In this document: piece by piece, positions 1 to 8,521 of the stretch
Layout of the letters: each line of letters begins with the position of its first letter
Numbering within the stretch: position 1 is the stretch's first letter
NCBI RefSeq assembly: GCF_000613185.1
Contig: NZ_CCBB010000001.1
Span: forward strand, 620,001 to 684,000
Direction: 5' to 3'
Origin: Mycolicibacterium cosmeticum
Lineage (GTDB): Bacteria; Actinomycetota; Actinomycetes; Mycobacteriales; Mycobacteriaceae
DNA length: 64,000 nucleotides
Notes under the pieces: model-generated
Database searches by the model: none
Seen by the model: only the letters and a program-made list of their open reading frames with translations
Told to the model about the DNA's origin: nothing
Position numbers and translations under genes: made by a program

Positions 1-1935
1 CACCTGCGCACCGGGGCCGCTCTCCCCGAACCGATCGATTCCCACCACATCGTCGCGGTCCTCGGCCAGCGCCAGCCATCCCGTCGGCACCCCGGCCTCG
101 ATCCACACCACGGGCACATCGGGCCGCACCGACCGGTCGGCGGCCATCGCGTCGGCGAATCGTTCACGCCACAGCACCGATATCACCGCGGCCGCGATCC
201 CCCGCGTGCCGAGCAATTCCGCCGCGTCCAGCGCCAGGACCACCTCTGACCCACTGGCGGCCAGGACGACGTCCGGTCGGTCGGCCGAGCGCACGGTGCG
301 CGCCCCGATGCTGCGCGTCTCGTCCAGATCGCCGCCCAGCTGCGGGAGATTCTGCCGGGTCAGGATCAAGGCGGTCGGTCCCGACAGGTTCCGGGCGGCG
401 ATATCCCAGGCGACCACCGTCTCGGCGGCATCCGCCGGGCGCAACACCGTCAGTCCGGGGATCAACCGCAGCGATTCGACCTGCTCGACCGGCTGATGGG
501 TGGGCCCGTCCTCACCGACGTACACCGAGTCATGGGTGAAGATGTAGATCACCGGCTGGCGCATCAGTGCCGACAGCCGCAGCGCGGGCCGCAGGTAGTC
601 GGCGAACACCAGGAAGGTACTGCCGAACGGTCGCAGCCCGCCGTGCAAGGAGATGCCGTTCATGGCCGCCGCCATGGCATGCTCCCGGATGCCGAAATGC
701 ACTGTCCGGCCGGCATAATCGAGGCTGCTGACCGAACCGCCCGGGATCGCGGTGTTGGTCGAGGCGGCCAGGTCTGCCGATCCACCGACCAGTGCGGGGT
801 ATCGGGCCGCCAGGTCGACCAGGGCGGCACCCGATGCCTGCCGGGTGGCGACGGGCTGGTCCGGCAGCGTGCGCATGTCGAGCGCACCCGGCGGAGGCGC
901 CGGTATGGTGCCCAGCCGATGGTCCTGCGCCAGCTGCGGATGCGCGCCGGCCCAGGCGTCGTGATCGCGAACCCACTCGTCGCGCACGGCGGCAGCGGCC
1001 CCCGCGAGATCCGTGACCAGGTCGGCCACCTCGTCGGGAACATGGAATGCGGTTGCCGGCCATTCCCAGCGCGAGCGCATGGCGGCGATCGTCTCCACGC
1101 CGAGGGGGCTGCCGTGCGCCTTCGACGTTCCCTCGACGCCGGGGGCCCCGAACCCGATCGTGGTGCGCACCCGGATGAAGGTGGGTGCGGATTCCTCGTC
1201 GCGCGCCGCCGTGAGCGCCCGGTCGATCGCCGCGATGTCGTTACCGTCGTCGACCGCGAGCGTGTGCCAGCCGTAGGCGGCGAAACGCGCCATGGCGTCG
1301 TCGGCGCAGCTGAGGTCGGCAGCGCCGTCGATGGTCACGTTGTTGTCGTCGAAGAGGACGGTCAGCCGGCCGAGCCCCAACCGCCCGGCAAGGGATGCGG
1401 CCTCGTGGCTGATGCCCTCCATCAGGTCACCGTCACCGGCGAGCACCCAGGTGCGGTGGTCGACCACCCGGTGCCCGTCGATATTGCAGCGCGCCGCCAG
1501 CATCCGCTCGGCGAGCGCCATGCCGACCGCGTTGGCCATGCCCTGCCCCAGCGGGCCGGTCGTGGTCTCCACCCCCGGTGTCTGGCCGTGTTCGGGATGG
1601 CCGGGGGTGCGAGAGTCGAGTTGGCGGAACTGCGCGAGATCGGTGGCCGTGACCCCGTAACCGAAGACGTGCAGCAGCGCGTACAGCAGCGCCGAACCGT
1701 GTCCGGCCGACAGGACGAACCGGTCACGGTCGGGCCACGCCGGGTCGGCGGGATCGTGGCGCAGGTGGCGGGACCACAGTGTCCAGGCCAGTGGGGCGGT
1801 GCCCAGCGGCAGCCCGGGGTGTCCGCTGTTGGCGGCCTGCACCGCGTCGGCCGCCAGAAACCGGAGCGTGGTGACGGCCATCTGGTCGATCTCGGTGATG
1901 GCGGTCGTGTCGCGAGTGGTGGCGGCGCCGGTCAT
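1..1935 (-). CDS. tkt: Transketolase, 3' end cut by window edge
   Basis: Thiamine-diphosphate transketolase that moves two-carbon units between sugar phosphates; in the Calvin cycle it regenerates pentose phosphates. Reading the minus strand from the ATG at 1935 gives an open frame to base 1 with no stop, about 645 residues, so only the last few tens of residues of a usual 670-700 are missing. Visible motifs are the N-terminal IDQMAV...AANSGHPG region, the ThDP/Mg motif GDGDLMEG...DDNN, and the central GIREHAM and EDGPTHQPVE motifs of the pyrimidine-binding domain. The ATG overlaps the stop of the upstream epimerase gene (ATGA at 1932-1935), so the two are translationally coupled. Housekeeping transketolase in mycobacteria normally sits with tal and zwf; pairing with rpe and proximity to cbbX suggest this is a dedicated Calvin-cycle copy (cbbT), which is an inference. 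Confidence 0.95.
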   Translation of the reverse strand, partial: MTGAATTRDTTAITEIDQMAVTTLRFLAADAVQAANSGHPGLPLGTAPLAWTLWSRHLRHDPADPAWPDRDRFVLSAGHGSALLYALLHVFGYGVTATDLAQFRQLDSRTPGHPEHGQTPGVETTTGPLGQGMANAVGMALAERMLAARCNIDGHRVVDHRTWVLAGDGDLMEGISHEAASLAGRLGLGRLTVLFDDNNVTIDGAADLSCADDAMARFAAYGWHTLAVDDGNDIAAIDRALTAARDEESAPTFIRVRTTIGFGAPGVEGTSKAHGSPLGVETIAAMRSRWEWPATAFHVPDEVADLVTDLAGAAAAVRDEWVRDHDAWAGAHPQLAQDHRLGTIPAPPPGALDMRTLPDQPVATRQASGAALVDLAARYPALVGGSADLAASTNTAIPGGSVSSLDYAGRTVHFGIREHAMAAAMNGISLHGGLRPFGSTFLVFADYLRPALRLSALMRQPVIYIFTHDSVYVGEDGPTHQPVEQVESLRLIPGLTVLRPADAAETVVAWDIAARNLSGPTALILTRQNLPQLGGDLDETRSIGARTVRSADRPDVVLAASGSEVVLALDAAELLGTRGIAAAVISVLWRERFADAMAADRSVRPDVPVVWIEAGVPTGWLALAEDRDDVVGIDRFGESGPGAQV

Positions 1936-2618
1936 CGGTTCTGCTCCTGGCCCAGGGCGGCGTCACGCAGGGCGGTGACCCGATCGGCCATCGTGTCCGG
2001 CCCGGTGAACAACGCGGAGCCGGCACAGAACACGTCGGCCCCAGCCGCCGCGGCCCGGCCGATGGTCGATACGCCGATCCCGCCGTCCACCTCCAGTTCG
2101 ATATCGCGCCCGCTGCGGTCGATCAGTTCGCGGGCCGCGGCGATCTTGGTCTCCATCGAGGCGATGTACCGCTGACCGCCGAAACCGGGGCTCACCGTCA
2201 TGACCAACAGCAGATCCATCAGGTCCACGACATTGGTCACCGCTTCCAGCGGCGTGGAAGGATTCAGTGCCACGCCGGCCCGTGCCCCGGCGTCCGCGAT
2301 GGCGCACAACGTTCGGTGCAGATGGCGGGTCGCTTCGGCGTGCACGATGACGATCTCGCACCCGGCCTGCACCCAGCGGTTCAACATCGGGTCGGGATCG
2401 TCGACCATGAGGTGCGCCTCGAAACCCATGGCGACATGGGGCCGGTTGGCGGCGATCACGTCGGGGCCGAAGGTCAGATTCGGCACGAACCGGCCGTCCA
2501 TCACGTCCCACTGGACGCGGTCGACACCGGCCTTCTCCACGTTGCGGAGCTCCTCGCCGAGATCTGAGAAATCCGCGGGCAGAACCGAAGCGACGACGGT
2601 GGGCGATCGCCTGTCCAT
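1932..2618 (-). CDS. rpe: Ribulose-phosphate 3-epimerase
   Basis: 228-residue TIM-barrel enzyme interconverting ribulose 5-phosphate and xylulose 5-phosphate. It shows the family signatures: an SVLPADF start, QWDVMDGRFVPNLTFGP (metal/substrate residues), a VHAE motif, MTVSPGFGGQ phosphate-binding loop and EVDGGIG near the C terminus. The start is the ATG at 2618, preceded by a strong AAGGAGG at 2623-2629; the open frame extends far upstream but through the intergenic region and the divergent regulator, so that extension is not real. The gene leads a rpe-tkt operon and is divergent from the response-regulator gene at 2760. Its role is probably supply of ribulose 5-phosphate for phosphoribulokinase encoded about 26 kb away. 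Confidence 0.95.
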   Translation of the reverse strand: MDRRSPTVVASVLPADFSDLGEELRNVEKAGVDRVQWDVMDGRFVPNLTFGPDVIAANRPHVAMGFEAHLMVDDPDPMLNRWVQAGCEIVIVHAEATRHLHRTLCAIADAGARAGVALNPSTPLEAVTNVVDLMDLLLVMTVSPGFGGQRYIASMETKIAAARELIDRSGRDIELEVDGGIGVSTIGRAAAAGADVFCAGSALFTGPDTMADRVTALRDAALGQEQNR

Positions 2619-2708
2619 CCAACCTCCTTGAGTCGAGGCAACCATAGGAATCGGCGCTTGACCTGCGTGTCCCCGAGTCGGGGGGTTCGGCGGGTTAGAT
2701 TTCCCGGT

Positions 2709-2718
2709 TTTGCGCAAA
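2709..2718. promoter_or_regulatory. Palindrome in rpe / response-regulator divergent promoter
   Basis: TTTGCGCAAA is a perfect 10-bp palindrome, set in GGTTTTGCGCAAACC, in the 141-bp region between the divergent rpe-tkt and response-regulator genes. It is a candidate operator for either the NarL-type regulator or the LysR protein; nothing in the sequence decides which. Confidence 0.35.
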
Positions 2719-2759
2719 CCTGACAGACGGATCGCTCTGGCGGTCCCTATCGTGTTCGC

Positions 2760-3437
2760 ATGACGACGGCGATTGTTGCGGGCGCGGGACCGGTCCGCGT
2801 GGTTCTGGTCGACGATCACCAGATGGTGATCGAAGGCCTCAAGGCCATGCTCACCTCGTTCCAGGGCAAGGTACGTGTGGTCGGTCAGGCGGTCGGTGTC
2901 GACCAAGCCGTTCAGGTCGTCGAAAGCCTGGATCCCGATGTGGTGCTCTGTGATGTCCGGATGCAGGGCTCGAGCGGACTGGACCTTTGCCTTGCGCTGC
3001 GCCAACGTAATCCCGCACGCAAGATCGTGATGCTGTCGGTGTACGACGACGAGCAGTACCTCTTCCAAGCCATGCGCGTCGGGGCGTCCGGCTATCTGTT
3101 GAAGAGCATCAGCAGCGACGAGTTGGTGCACCAACTGGAGTTGGTGCGAAACGGTGAGACGGCCATCGACCCCGGGCTGGCCGCCCGCGCCGTCGACACG
3201 GCCGCGCGCCTGCAGCGTGACGAGTTCTGGCCCGGCGCAGGCCACGGCCTGACGCAACGGGAGAGCGAGATTCTGTCCTTCATGGTCAGCGGGCTGTCCA
3301 ATCGGGCCATCGCCACCAAACTCGTCATCGGCGATGAAACGGTGAAGAGTCATCTGCGTTCGATGTACCGCAAGCTCGGCGTGGGCGATCGAACCAGTGC
3401 CGTGGCGGCCGCGTTGCGCGAGGGCATCTTCCGTTGA
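2760..3437 (+). CDS. NarL/FixJ-family response regulator
   Basis: 225-residue DNA-binding response regulator. The receiver domain (about 12-130) has the acidic pair D18/D19, phosphoacceptor D65 in VVLCDVRM, and the conserved lysine K115 in GYLLKS. The C-terminal LuxR-type helix-turn-helix (about 160-225) is typical: LTQRESEILSFMVSGLSNRAIA...ETVKSHLRSMYRKLG. The next gene is its probable cognate kinase; the stop codon overlaps that gene's TTG start. The pair lies between rpe-tkt and cbbX-LysR, so control of the neighbouring carbon-fixation genes is plausible but is only an inference from position. Confidence 0.93.
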   Translation: MTTAIVAGAGPVRVVLVDDHQMVIEGLKAMLTSFQGKVRVVGQAVGVDQAVQVVESLDPDVVLCDVRMQGSSGLDLCLALRQRNPARKIVMLSVYDDEQYLFQAMRVGASGYLLKSISSDELVHQLELVRNGETAIDPGLAARAVDTAARLQRDEFWPGAGHGLTQRESEILSFMVSGLSNRAIATKLVIGDETVKSHLRSMYRKLGVGDRTSAVAAALREGIFR

Positions 3438-4654
3438 GCACGTTGTCCGCCGGGCATGCCGCGACCGGCTCGACAGCGGTTCGAGAGTTCGTCGACGCCG
3501 ACCGCGAGTTGGCGCTGCTGCGTGAACTGATCGAGGCCACCGCGCAGGGCCCCGGCGTGGAGCCCCTCGCGGCGGCCGCCGCCCGGATCATCGTCGATGC
3601 CACCGGCACCGATGCGTGCCTGGTGCATGTGCTCGACGACGGTGACCGGTCGCTTTCGCTTGCCGGTGCCACACCCCCGTACGACAGCGAGGTCGGAAGG
3701 GTCCGGCTACCACTGGGATTCGGCATTTCGGGTTGGGTGGCCAGCCATCGGCAACCCGTGGTGATCACCGAGGACAAGGAGTCGGACCCCCGTTACCTGG
3801 CGACCACCGTGCTGCACGACGCGCCGTTCACGTCGATGATCTCGGTGCCGATGGAGACCGCGCCCGGTGGGCTGGTGGGTGAGTTGTCGGTGCACACGTT
3901 CCAGCGCCGCGAATTCACCCCCCGGGACGTCGAACTGCTGCGGGTGATCGGCAGGCTGATCGGCGGCGCGCTGCATCAGGCCCGTCTGCACCGGCAGTTG
4001 GTCGCGCGCGAGCGCGCCCACGAGAACTTCGTCGAACAGGTCATCGAGGCGCAGGAGACCGAACGCCGGCGCCTGGCCGGTGATATTCACGACGGAATCT
4101 CCCAGCGCCTCGTCACGCTGTCCTATCGCCTGGATGCGGCCGCCCGGGTGATGCACGGCGACGTCGCCGAGGCGTCCCAACAGTTGGAGGCGGCAAGGGA
4201 ACTCGTCGGACTGACGTTGGAGGAGGCGCGCGCCGCGATCGGTGGTCTGCGGCCGCCCGTCCTCGACGACCTCGGGCTGGCCGGTGGACTGTCGAGCCTG
4301 GCGCGCTCGATCCCGCAGCTGGACATCGAAGTGCAGGTGTGCGACCGGCGTCTTCCCGAGCACATCGAGGTCGCCCTCTACCGGATCGCGCAGGAGGGCC
4401 TGCAGAACGTCGTCAAACATGCCAAGGCGGCGATCGCCCGGCTCAGCTTCCTGGTCGACGGCGGCCTTGCCACACTCGAAATATCGGATGACGGACGGGG
4501 TTTCGAGGTTGCCGAGCACCAGCTCGGTCATTGCGAGGCGAGCGGTTACGGGCTGCTGTCCATGCGCGAACGAGCCGAGCTGGTCGGCGGCCGGCTGAGC
4601 ATCCGATCGCGCTCCGGTTCCGGCACCACCGTCACGGCGACCATACCGCTATGA
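3434..4654 (+). CDS. GAF-domain sensor histidine kinase (HisKA_3)
   Basis: 406-residue cytoplasmic-type sensor kinase. A GAF domain occupies about 30-185 (LPLGFGISGWVASHRQPVVI is typical). It is followed by a HisKA_3 dimerisation domain with the phosphoacceptor H219 in GDIHDGISQRL and a HATPase_c domain (about 305-406) with an N-box near EVALYRIAQEGLQNVVKHA and G-boxes SDDGRGF and GYGLLSMRERAELVGG. No transmembrane segment is visible, so the signal is probably sensed inside the cell through the GAF domain (redox, gas or small ligand). The TTG start at 3434 overlaps the response-regulator TGA by 3 bases (TTGA), the reason for choosing it. Cognate partner is the upstream regulator. Confidence 0.92.
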   Translation: MSTLSAGHAATGSTAVREFVDADRELALLRELIEATAQGPGVEPLAAAAARIIVDATGTDACLVHVLDDGDRSLSLAGATPPYDSEVGRVRLPLGFGISGWVASHRQPVVITEDKESDPRYLATTVLHDAPFTSMISVPMETAPGGLVGELSVHTFQRREFTPRDVELLRVIGRLIGGALHQARLHRQLVARERAHENFVEQVIEAQETERRRLAGDIHDGISQRLVTLSYRLDAAARVMHGDVAEASQQLEAARELVGLTLEEARAAIGGLRPPVLDDLGLAGGLSSLARSIPQLDIEVQVCDRRLPEHIEVALYRIAQEGLQNVVKHAKAAIARLSFLVDGGLATLEISDDGRGFEVAEHQLGHCEASGYGLLSMRERAELVGGRLSIRSRSGSGTTVTATIPL

Positions 4655-4711
4655 CGATCAACGCATCGGTCAACTATCACAGGGTATTTCGCAATAGACA
4701 CGTTCAGGATG

Positions 4712-4735
4712 GCCATGACACTATCCCGTCATGGC
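4712..4735. promoter_or_regulatory. Inverted repeat upstream of cbbX
   Basis: A perfect 8-bp inverted repeat, GCCATGAC-N8-GTCATGGC, lies 27 bases before the preferred cbbX ATG. The spacer reads ACTATCCC. The length and symmetry suit a dimeric regulator; the LysR gene that follows cbbX and the upstream NarL-type regulator are candidates. Its location over the upstream in-frame ATGs (4709, 4715) argues that those are not the real start. Confidence 0.45.
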
Positions 4736-4762
4736 ACACCAACACGACGAGCACGGCCGTAC

Positions 4763-5770
4763 ATGACTGAGTCGACCACCGAAAAGCCGCGTCGTGGCTT
4801 CGCATTCACCGACCGGCCGGCCTCCCGACAGGAGGCCGACCCGCAGAGCGGTGAACCCGAAACCGCGCTCTTGCGCGACGATGCCGTCATCGACGTCGCC
4901 GCGGCACGTCGTGACGCCGGCGTCGACGAGGTACTCGAGCGCCTGGACACCGAACTCGTCGGTCTGGCACCGGTCAAGACGCGCATCGCCGAGATCGCCG
5001 CCCTGCTGCTGGTCGACCGCATGCGGGCGCGGTTCGGACTTGCGGCACCCCAGCCGACACTGCACATGTGCTTCACCGGGAACCCGGGGACCGGCAAGAC
5101 GACGGTGGCCCTGCGGATGGCCGATCTGCTGCACAAACTCGGATACCTGCGCAAAGGGCACCTGGTCTGCGTGACACGCGACGACCTGGTCGGTGAGTAC
5201 ATCGGCCACACCGCGCCGAAAACCAAGGAAGTGATCAAGCGTGCCATGGGCGGGGTGTTGTTCATCGACGAGGCGTACTACCTGTACAAGGCCGAGAACG
5301 AACGGGATTACGGTGCGGAGTCGATCGAAATCCTGCTACAGGTGATGGAGAACCACCGCGAGGATCTCGTGGTGATCCTGGCCGGCTACGCCGACAAGAT
5401 GGCGCAGTTCTTCTCCGCCAATCCCGGGATGCAGAGCCGGGTGGCACATCACATCGAGTTCCCGGACTACACCCCCGCAGAACTCGAACAGATCGCCCAC
5501 CTGATGACGGAGCAACTCGGCTACCGATTCTCGCCCGGTGGCCGAGAAGCGCTGCAGAGGTACGTGAGCTTGCGTATCGACCAACCATGGTTCGCCAACG
5601 CGCGCAGCATCCGCAACGCGATGGAACGCGCGCGACTGCGCCACGCCAGACGGCTGCTCGGCGGTGCCTACGAGCAGGTGGACCTCGCGGCGCTGACCAC
5701 GATCGAAGCGCCGGACCTGTTGGCCAGCAGGGTGTTCGACGCCGCCGGGAACCCGTCGGAGCCGACGTGA
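4763..5770 (+). CDS. cbbX: CbbX, red-type RuBisCO activase (AAA+)
   Basis: 335-residue AAA+ ATPase of the CbbX family, which remodels inhibited red-type RuBisCO by pulling on the C-terminus of CbbL. Motifs: the family start [19 protein letters not shown], Walker [10 protein letters not shown], Walker [13 protein letters not shown], a pore-loop region around [11 protein letters not shown] and the sensor/arginine region near [17 protein letters not shown]. The ATG at 4763 begins MTESTTEK; in-frame ATGs at 4709 and 4715 would add 16-18 residues with no family resemblance and overlap an inverted repeat. No convincing ribosome-binding site is seen at either start. The gene is about 19 kb from cbbLS instead of immediately downstream, which is unusual. 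Its last codon overlaps the LysR start. Confidence 0.93.
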   Translation: MTESTTEKPRRGFAFTDRPASRQEADPQSGEPETALLRDDAVIDVAAARRDAGVDEVLERLDTELVGLAPVKTRIAEIAALLLVDRMRARFGLAAPQPTLHMCFTGNPGTGKTTVALRMADLLHKLGYLRKGHLVCVTRDDLVGEYIGHTAPKTKEVIKRAMGGVLFIDEAYYLYKAENERDYGAESIEILLQVMENHREDLVVILAGYADKMAQFFSANPGMQSRVAHHIEFPDYTPAELEQIAHLMTEQLGYRFSPGGREALQRYVSLRIDQPWFANARSIRNAMERARLRHARRLLGGAYEQVDLAALTTIEAPDLLASRVFDAAGNPSEPT

Positions 5771-6648
5771 CGACCAACGCCCGGCTGCGGGCTTTCGTGG
5801 AGCTGGCCAACACCGGCTCCGTGCGCGGCGCCGCACTACGGCTGGTCGTCACCGAATCCGCGATCTCCTCCGCGGTCGGCAGCCTGAGCACCGAAGTCGG
5901 TGTCCCCCTTCTCGATCGACATGGCCGCGGGGTACGGCTGACCCCGGCCGGGAAACGCTATGCCGACTACGCACGCACCATCCTCGGGCTCCACGACGAG
6001 GCCGTGCGCGCGGCTCATGGGGAGGCAGACCCAGAACACGGGTCGATCAGGATCGCCGCGGTGACCACGGCCGGCGAGCTGCTGATTCCCGCCCTGCTGG
6101 CCTCTTTCACCGGCCGGTACCCCGACGTCGAATGCAAACTGCACGTCGCATCACGGACGGGATTGTGGCCCATGCTGGCCCGCCACGAGGTCGATATGGT
6201 GGTCGCCGGCCGCCCTCCGGCGGACCTGCGCCAGGTCAGGATCCGGGCCGTCAGCCCCAACACCCTGATCGTCGTCGGAAACCCGCGTGTGCAACACCGA
6301 TTCGCAGCGGCGACGACCACATGGCTACTGCGCGAATCCGGTTCGGGAACCAGAGCCACCACCGTGGCACTCTTCGAGGAACTCGACATCGCGCCGCCTC
6401 AGATGGTGCTCGGGTCGCAAGGTGCCGTCGTCGCGGCGGCCATCGCCGGTCTCGGCGTCACACTGGTGTCCCGGCAAGCGGTGCAGCGCGACCTCGACGC
6501 CGGCACGTTGGTCGAACTCCGCCTGCCCGGTGCACCGCTGGAACGCCCGTGGCACATCGTCACCCAGTCCCCTTCGACGGGATCGACCGAGTTGCTGATC
6601 GCGCATCTGCTCGCGCACCGTGGACTGGGGTGGGTGCCGGCCGGCTAA
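5767..6648 (+). CDS. cbbR: LysR-family transcriptional regulator, probable CbbR
   Basis: 293-residue LysR-type regulator. The N-terminal winged helix-turn-helix spans about 1-60 ([40 protein letters not shown], then [15 protein letters not shown]), followed by the two-lobed effector domain from about 90 ([20 protein letters not shown]). The GTG at 5767 overlaps the cbbX stop (GTGA), so the genes are coupled. Regulators of this family next to Calvin-cycle genes are usually CbbR, the activator of RuBisCO operons in response to intermediates such as RuBP; identification here rests on context, since CbbR cannot be told from other LysR proteins by eye. Likely targets include the palindromic cbbL/fda intergenic region and the cbbX upstream repeat. 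Confidence 0.72.
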   Translation: MTTNARLRAFVELANTGSVRGAALRLVVTESAISSAVGSLSTEVGVPLLDRHGRGVRLTPAGKRYADYARTILGLHDEAVRAAHGEADPEHGSIRIAAVTTAGELLIPALLASFTGRYPDVECKLHVASRTGLWPMLARHEVDMVVAGRPPADLRQVRIRAVSPNTLIVVGNPRVQHRFAAATTTWLLRESGSGTRATTVALFEELDIAPPQMVLGSQGAVVAAAIAGLGVTLVSRQAVQRDLDAGTLVELRLPGAPLERPWHIVTQSPSTGSTELLIAHLLAHRGLGWVPAG

Positions 6649-6732
6649 CCCGCATCCTCACCGATGAGGGGGATGCCCCACGTTTCCCGACGGACTAGCT
6701 CTGACTGAGGAGCCAGAACAAGGGAGGCAATC

Positions 6733-7050
6733 ATGGCGAGTTACAAGGATCCCACTGACCATTTCCGCACCACTCTGCCGCACACCGGCGAGCATTTCAT
6801 CGACGTCTACAGTTGGCCCGGTTACTGTTCCATCCTGTTGGGAGTGATGTCCCTGGTCGCCGGGGTCGCCGCAGCCGCCTACCAGCGGACCCAGTGGATT
6901 GCCACGGCCGGCATCGTCGGCGTGCTGGCCATCGCGGGCGGTGCGGCCTGGCTCGTGATCGAGCACCGCAGGATCCTGCGCATCGAGTCACTCTGGCACC
7001 GGGAACATGCCACCTCTTTCCCGCATGCCAGGTCCTTCCCGAACACCTGA
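6733..7050 (+). CDS. Small two-helix membrane protein, unknown
   Basis: 105-residue protein of unknown function. After a polar N-terminus (about 30 residues) there are two hydrophobic helices, roughly 32-50 (CSILLGVMSLVAGVAAAAY) and 56-76 (WIATAGIVGVLAIAGGAAWLVI), then a basic and histidine-containing tail (EHRRILRIESLWHRE). A clear GGGAGG precedes the ATG by six bases, supporting a real gene. It stands alone between the LysR gene and the convergent receiver gene. I do not recognise a family; the layout suggests an inner-membrane protein with a cytoplasmic tail. Confidence 0.7.
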   Translation: MASYKDPTDHFRTTLPHTGEHFIDVYSWPGYCSILLGVMSLVAGVAAAAYQRTQWIATAGIVGVLAIAGGAAWLVIEHRRILRIESLWHREHATSFPHARSFPNT

Positions 7051-7065
7051 CCCCGCCTCGGCCGT

Positions 7066-7488
7066 TCAGTTGCGCAGCGTGCGGCGCAGCAACGGGAGAA
7101 CGACGTCGGTCAGTTGCAGTGGGTCGATCGGCCTGCGCACCACCGCGTCCGCACCCGACCACCGGGCCAGCCACCGGTCATCGGGTCGCGCGATGGCGAG
7201 CACGATGGGCGGGCATTGCAACAGTTCGTCCTTGAGTTGCTTGGCGATTCCGATCCCACCTTCTGGAGCGGATTCCGCGTCGAGGACCACCAGATCGACC
7301 GCGGTCGTGCGTAGTTCGTCGAGCACGGCGGCACCGGTGGCGAACTCCCGGATCGCCGTGCGGCCGAGTCGATCGTCGGGCAACCTGCCGAGGGCACGTC
7401 TCACCTGCCCCCGAGTGTCCAGGTGCGAGCTGAACACCGCGATCTGTATCGGCGTGTAGTAGTCGAGCCTGGCCGCGTGGTCCGTCAT
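7066..7488 (-). CDS. Atypical receiver-domain protein (Rv3143-like)
   Basis: 140-residue stand-alone receiver-like protein without output domain. The beta-1 strand reads IQIAVFSSHLD where a canonical receiver has two acidic residues; the presumed phosphoacceptor strand is VDLVVLDAES; and the conserved lysine-proline near the end is replaced by VVRRPID. So at least the acid pocket and the lysine are altered. Start may be ATG 7488 (MTDH) or ATG 7497 (MRRM). In Mycobacterium tuberculosis a single-domain response regulator, Rv3143, lies just upstream of nuoA; here the gene is also adjacent to nuoA but divergent. A link with complex I is therefore conserved by context, but its function is unknown. 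Confidence 0.75.
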   Translation of the reverse strand: MTDHAARLDYYTPIQIAVFSSHLDTRGQVRRALGRLPDDRLGRTAIREFATGAAVLDELRTTAVDLVVLDAESAPEGGIGIAKQLKDELLQCPPIVLAIARPDDRWLARWSGADAVVRRPIDPLQLTDVVLPLLRRTLRN

Positions 7489-7613
7489 CCTGCGCATGGT
7501 AGCGGTCCACCGATGCTGCGTGAATCCCCTTGTCCCTCCCCCAGTTCGGGGTGATTGTCCATCCCCACCCTGCACCACCATCGACACAACACATCCGAGG
7601 GGAAGCGAGGACG

Positions 7614-7979
7614 ATGAACCTCTACACACCGGTGGCGGTGCTGGCCGCGGTCGCCGCGGCGTTCGCGCTGGGATCGCTGGCCGTCTCGAGATTCGTCGGG
7701 CCACAACGCTACAACCGCGCCAAGAATGCCGCCTATGAGTGCGGTATCGAGTCGGTGCATCCGGTCGGCACCGGTTCGTCGGGACGATTCCCGATCAGGT
7801 ACTACCTCACGGCGATGTTGTTCATCGTGTTCGACATCGAGATCGTGTTCCTGTACCCGTGGGCCGTGGCGTTCCACGATCTTGGCGGGTTCGCGTTCGC
7901 CGAGATCGCGCTGTTCACCGTGACCGTGGCCGCGGCGTACGCCTACGTGTGGCGGCGGGGAGGCCTGAATTGGGACTAG
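7614..7979 (+). CDS. nuoA: NADH-quinone oxidoreductase subunit A
   Basis: 121-residue membrane subunit of complex I. Three hydrophobic helices are visible, with the family motif [11 protein letters not shown] in the loop after helix 1 and [27 protein letters not shown] in the second. The ATG at 7614 is preceded by GGAAGCGAGG; the frame is open upstream but without family similarity. First gene of a 14-gene operon transcribed rightwards; it overlaps nuoB by ten bases. Confidence 0.97.
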   Translation: MNLYTPVAVLAAVAAAFALGSLAVSRFVGPQRYNRAKNAAYECGIESVHPVGTGSSGRFPIRYYLTAMLFIVFDIEIVFLYPWAVAFHDLGGFAFAEIALFTVTVAAAYAYVWRRGGLNWD

Positions 7980-8521
7980 AAGAGAAGCTGCCCGGCGGCA
8001 TCCTGCTGTCCACCGTCGAGAAGGTCGCCGGCTATGTCCGCAAAGGGTCGCTGTGGCCGGCGACGTTCGGGTTGGCCTGCTGCGCCATCGAGATGATGGC
8101 CACGGCATCGCCACGGGTGGACATCTCGCGGTTCGGCATGGAGCGGTTCTCGGCCACGCCCCGGCAGGCCGATCTGATGATCGTGGCCGGCCGGGTCAGC
8201 CAGAAGATGGCCCCGGTGCTGCGCCAGGTGTACGACCAGATGGCCGAGCCGAAATGGGTGCTCGCCATGGGCGTGTGCGCGTCATCGGGCGGCATGTTCA
8301 ACAACTACGCCATCGTCCAGGGTGTCGACCACGTGGTGCCCGTTGACATCTACCTGCCGGGCTGCCCCCCGCGTCCCGAGATGCTGCTGCACGCCATCCT
8401 CAAGCTGCACGAGAAGATCGCGCAGATGCCCCTCGGGGTGAACCGCGCCGAGGCGGTGCACGCCGCCGAAGTGGCGGCGCTGGCGGGAACCGGCTCGCTG
8501 CGCCAGGAGGTGTCGCGATGA
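7970..8521 (+). CDS. nuoB: NADH-quinone oxidoreductase subunit B
   Basis: 183-residue subunit carrying the N2 4Fe-4S cluster that reduces quinone. The cluster cysteines are visible in [11 protein letters not shown], in [10 protein letters not shown] and in LPGCPPRPE. The start is the TTG at 7970 ([10 protein letters not shown]), which gives the length and N-terminus usual in mycobacteria and overlaps the nuoA stop by ten bases; an in-frame ATG further upstream lies inside nuoA in another frame and is rejected. The stop overlaps the nuoC ATG (ATGA). Confidence 0.97.
   Translation: MGLEEKLPGGILLSTVEKVAGYVRKGSLWPATFGLACCAIEMMATASPRVDISRFGMERFSATPRQADLMIVAGRVSQKMAPVLRQVYDQMAEPKWVLAMGVCASSGGMFNNYAIVQGVDHVVPVDIYLPGCPPRPEMLLHAILKLHEKIAQMPLGVNRAEAVHAAEVAALAGTGSLRQEVSR

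Noticed and set aside
496..2175. 559-residue open frame on the plus strand
   Set aside because: It is the antisense shadow of transketolase and epimerase, whose frames show clear enzyme motifs; its translation is low-complexity and without family features.
1932..3353. 473-residue extension of the epimerase frame
   Set aside because: The upstream part crosses the divergent promoter and the response-regulator gene in antisense; the ATG at 2618 has an ideal ribosome-binding site.
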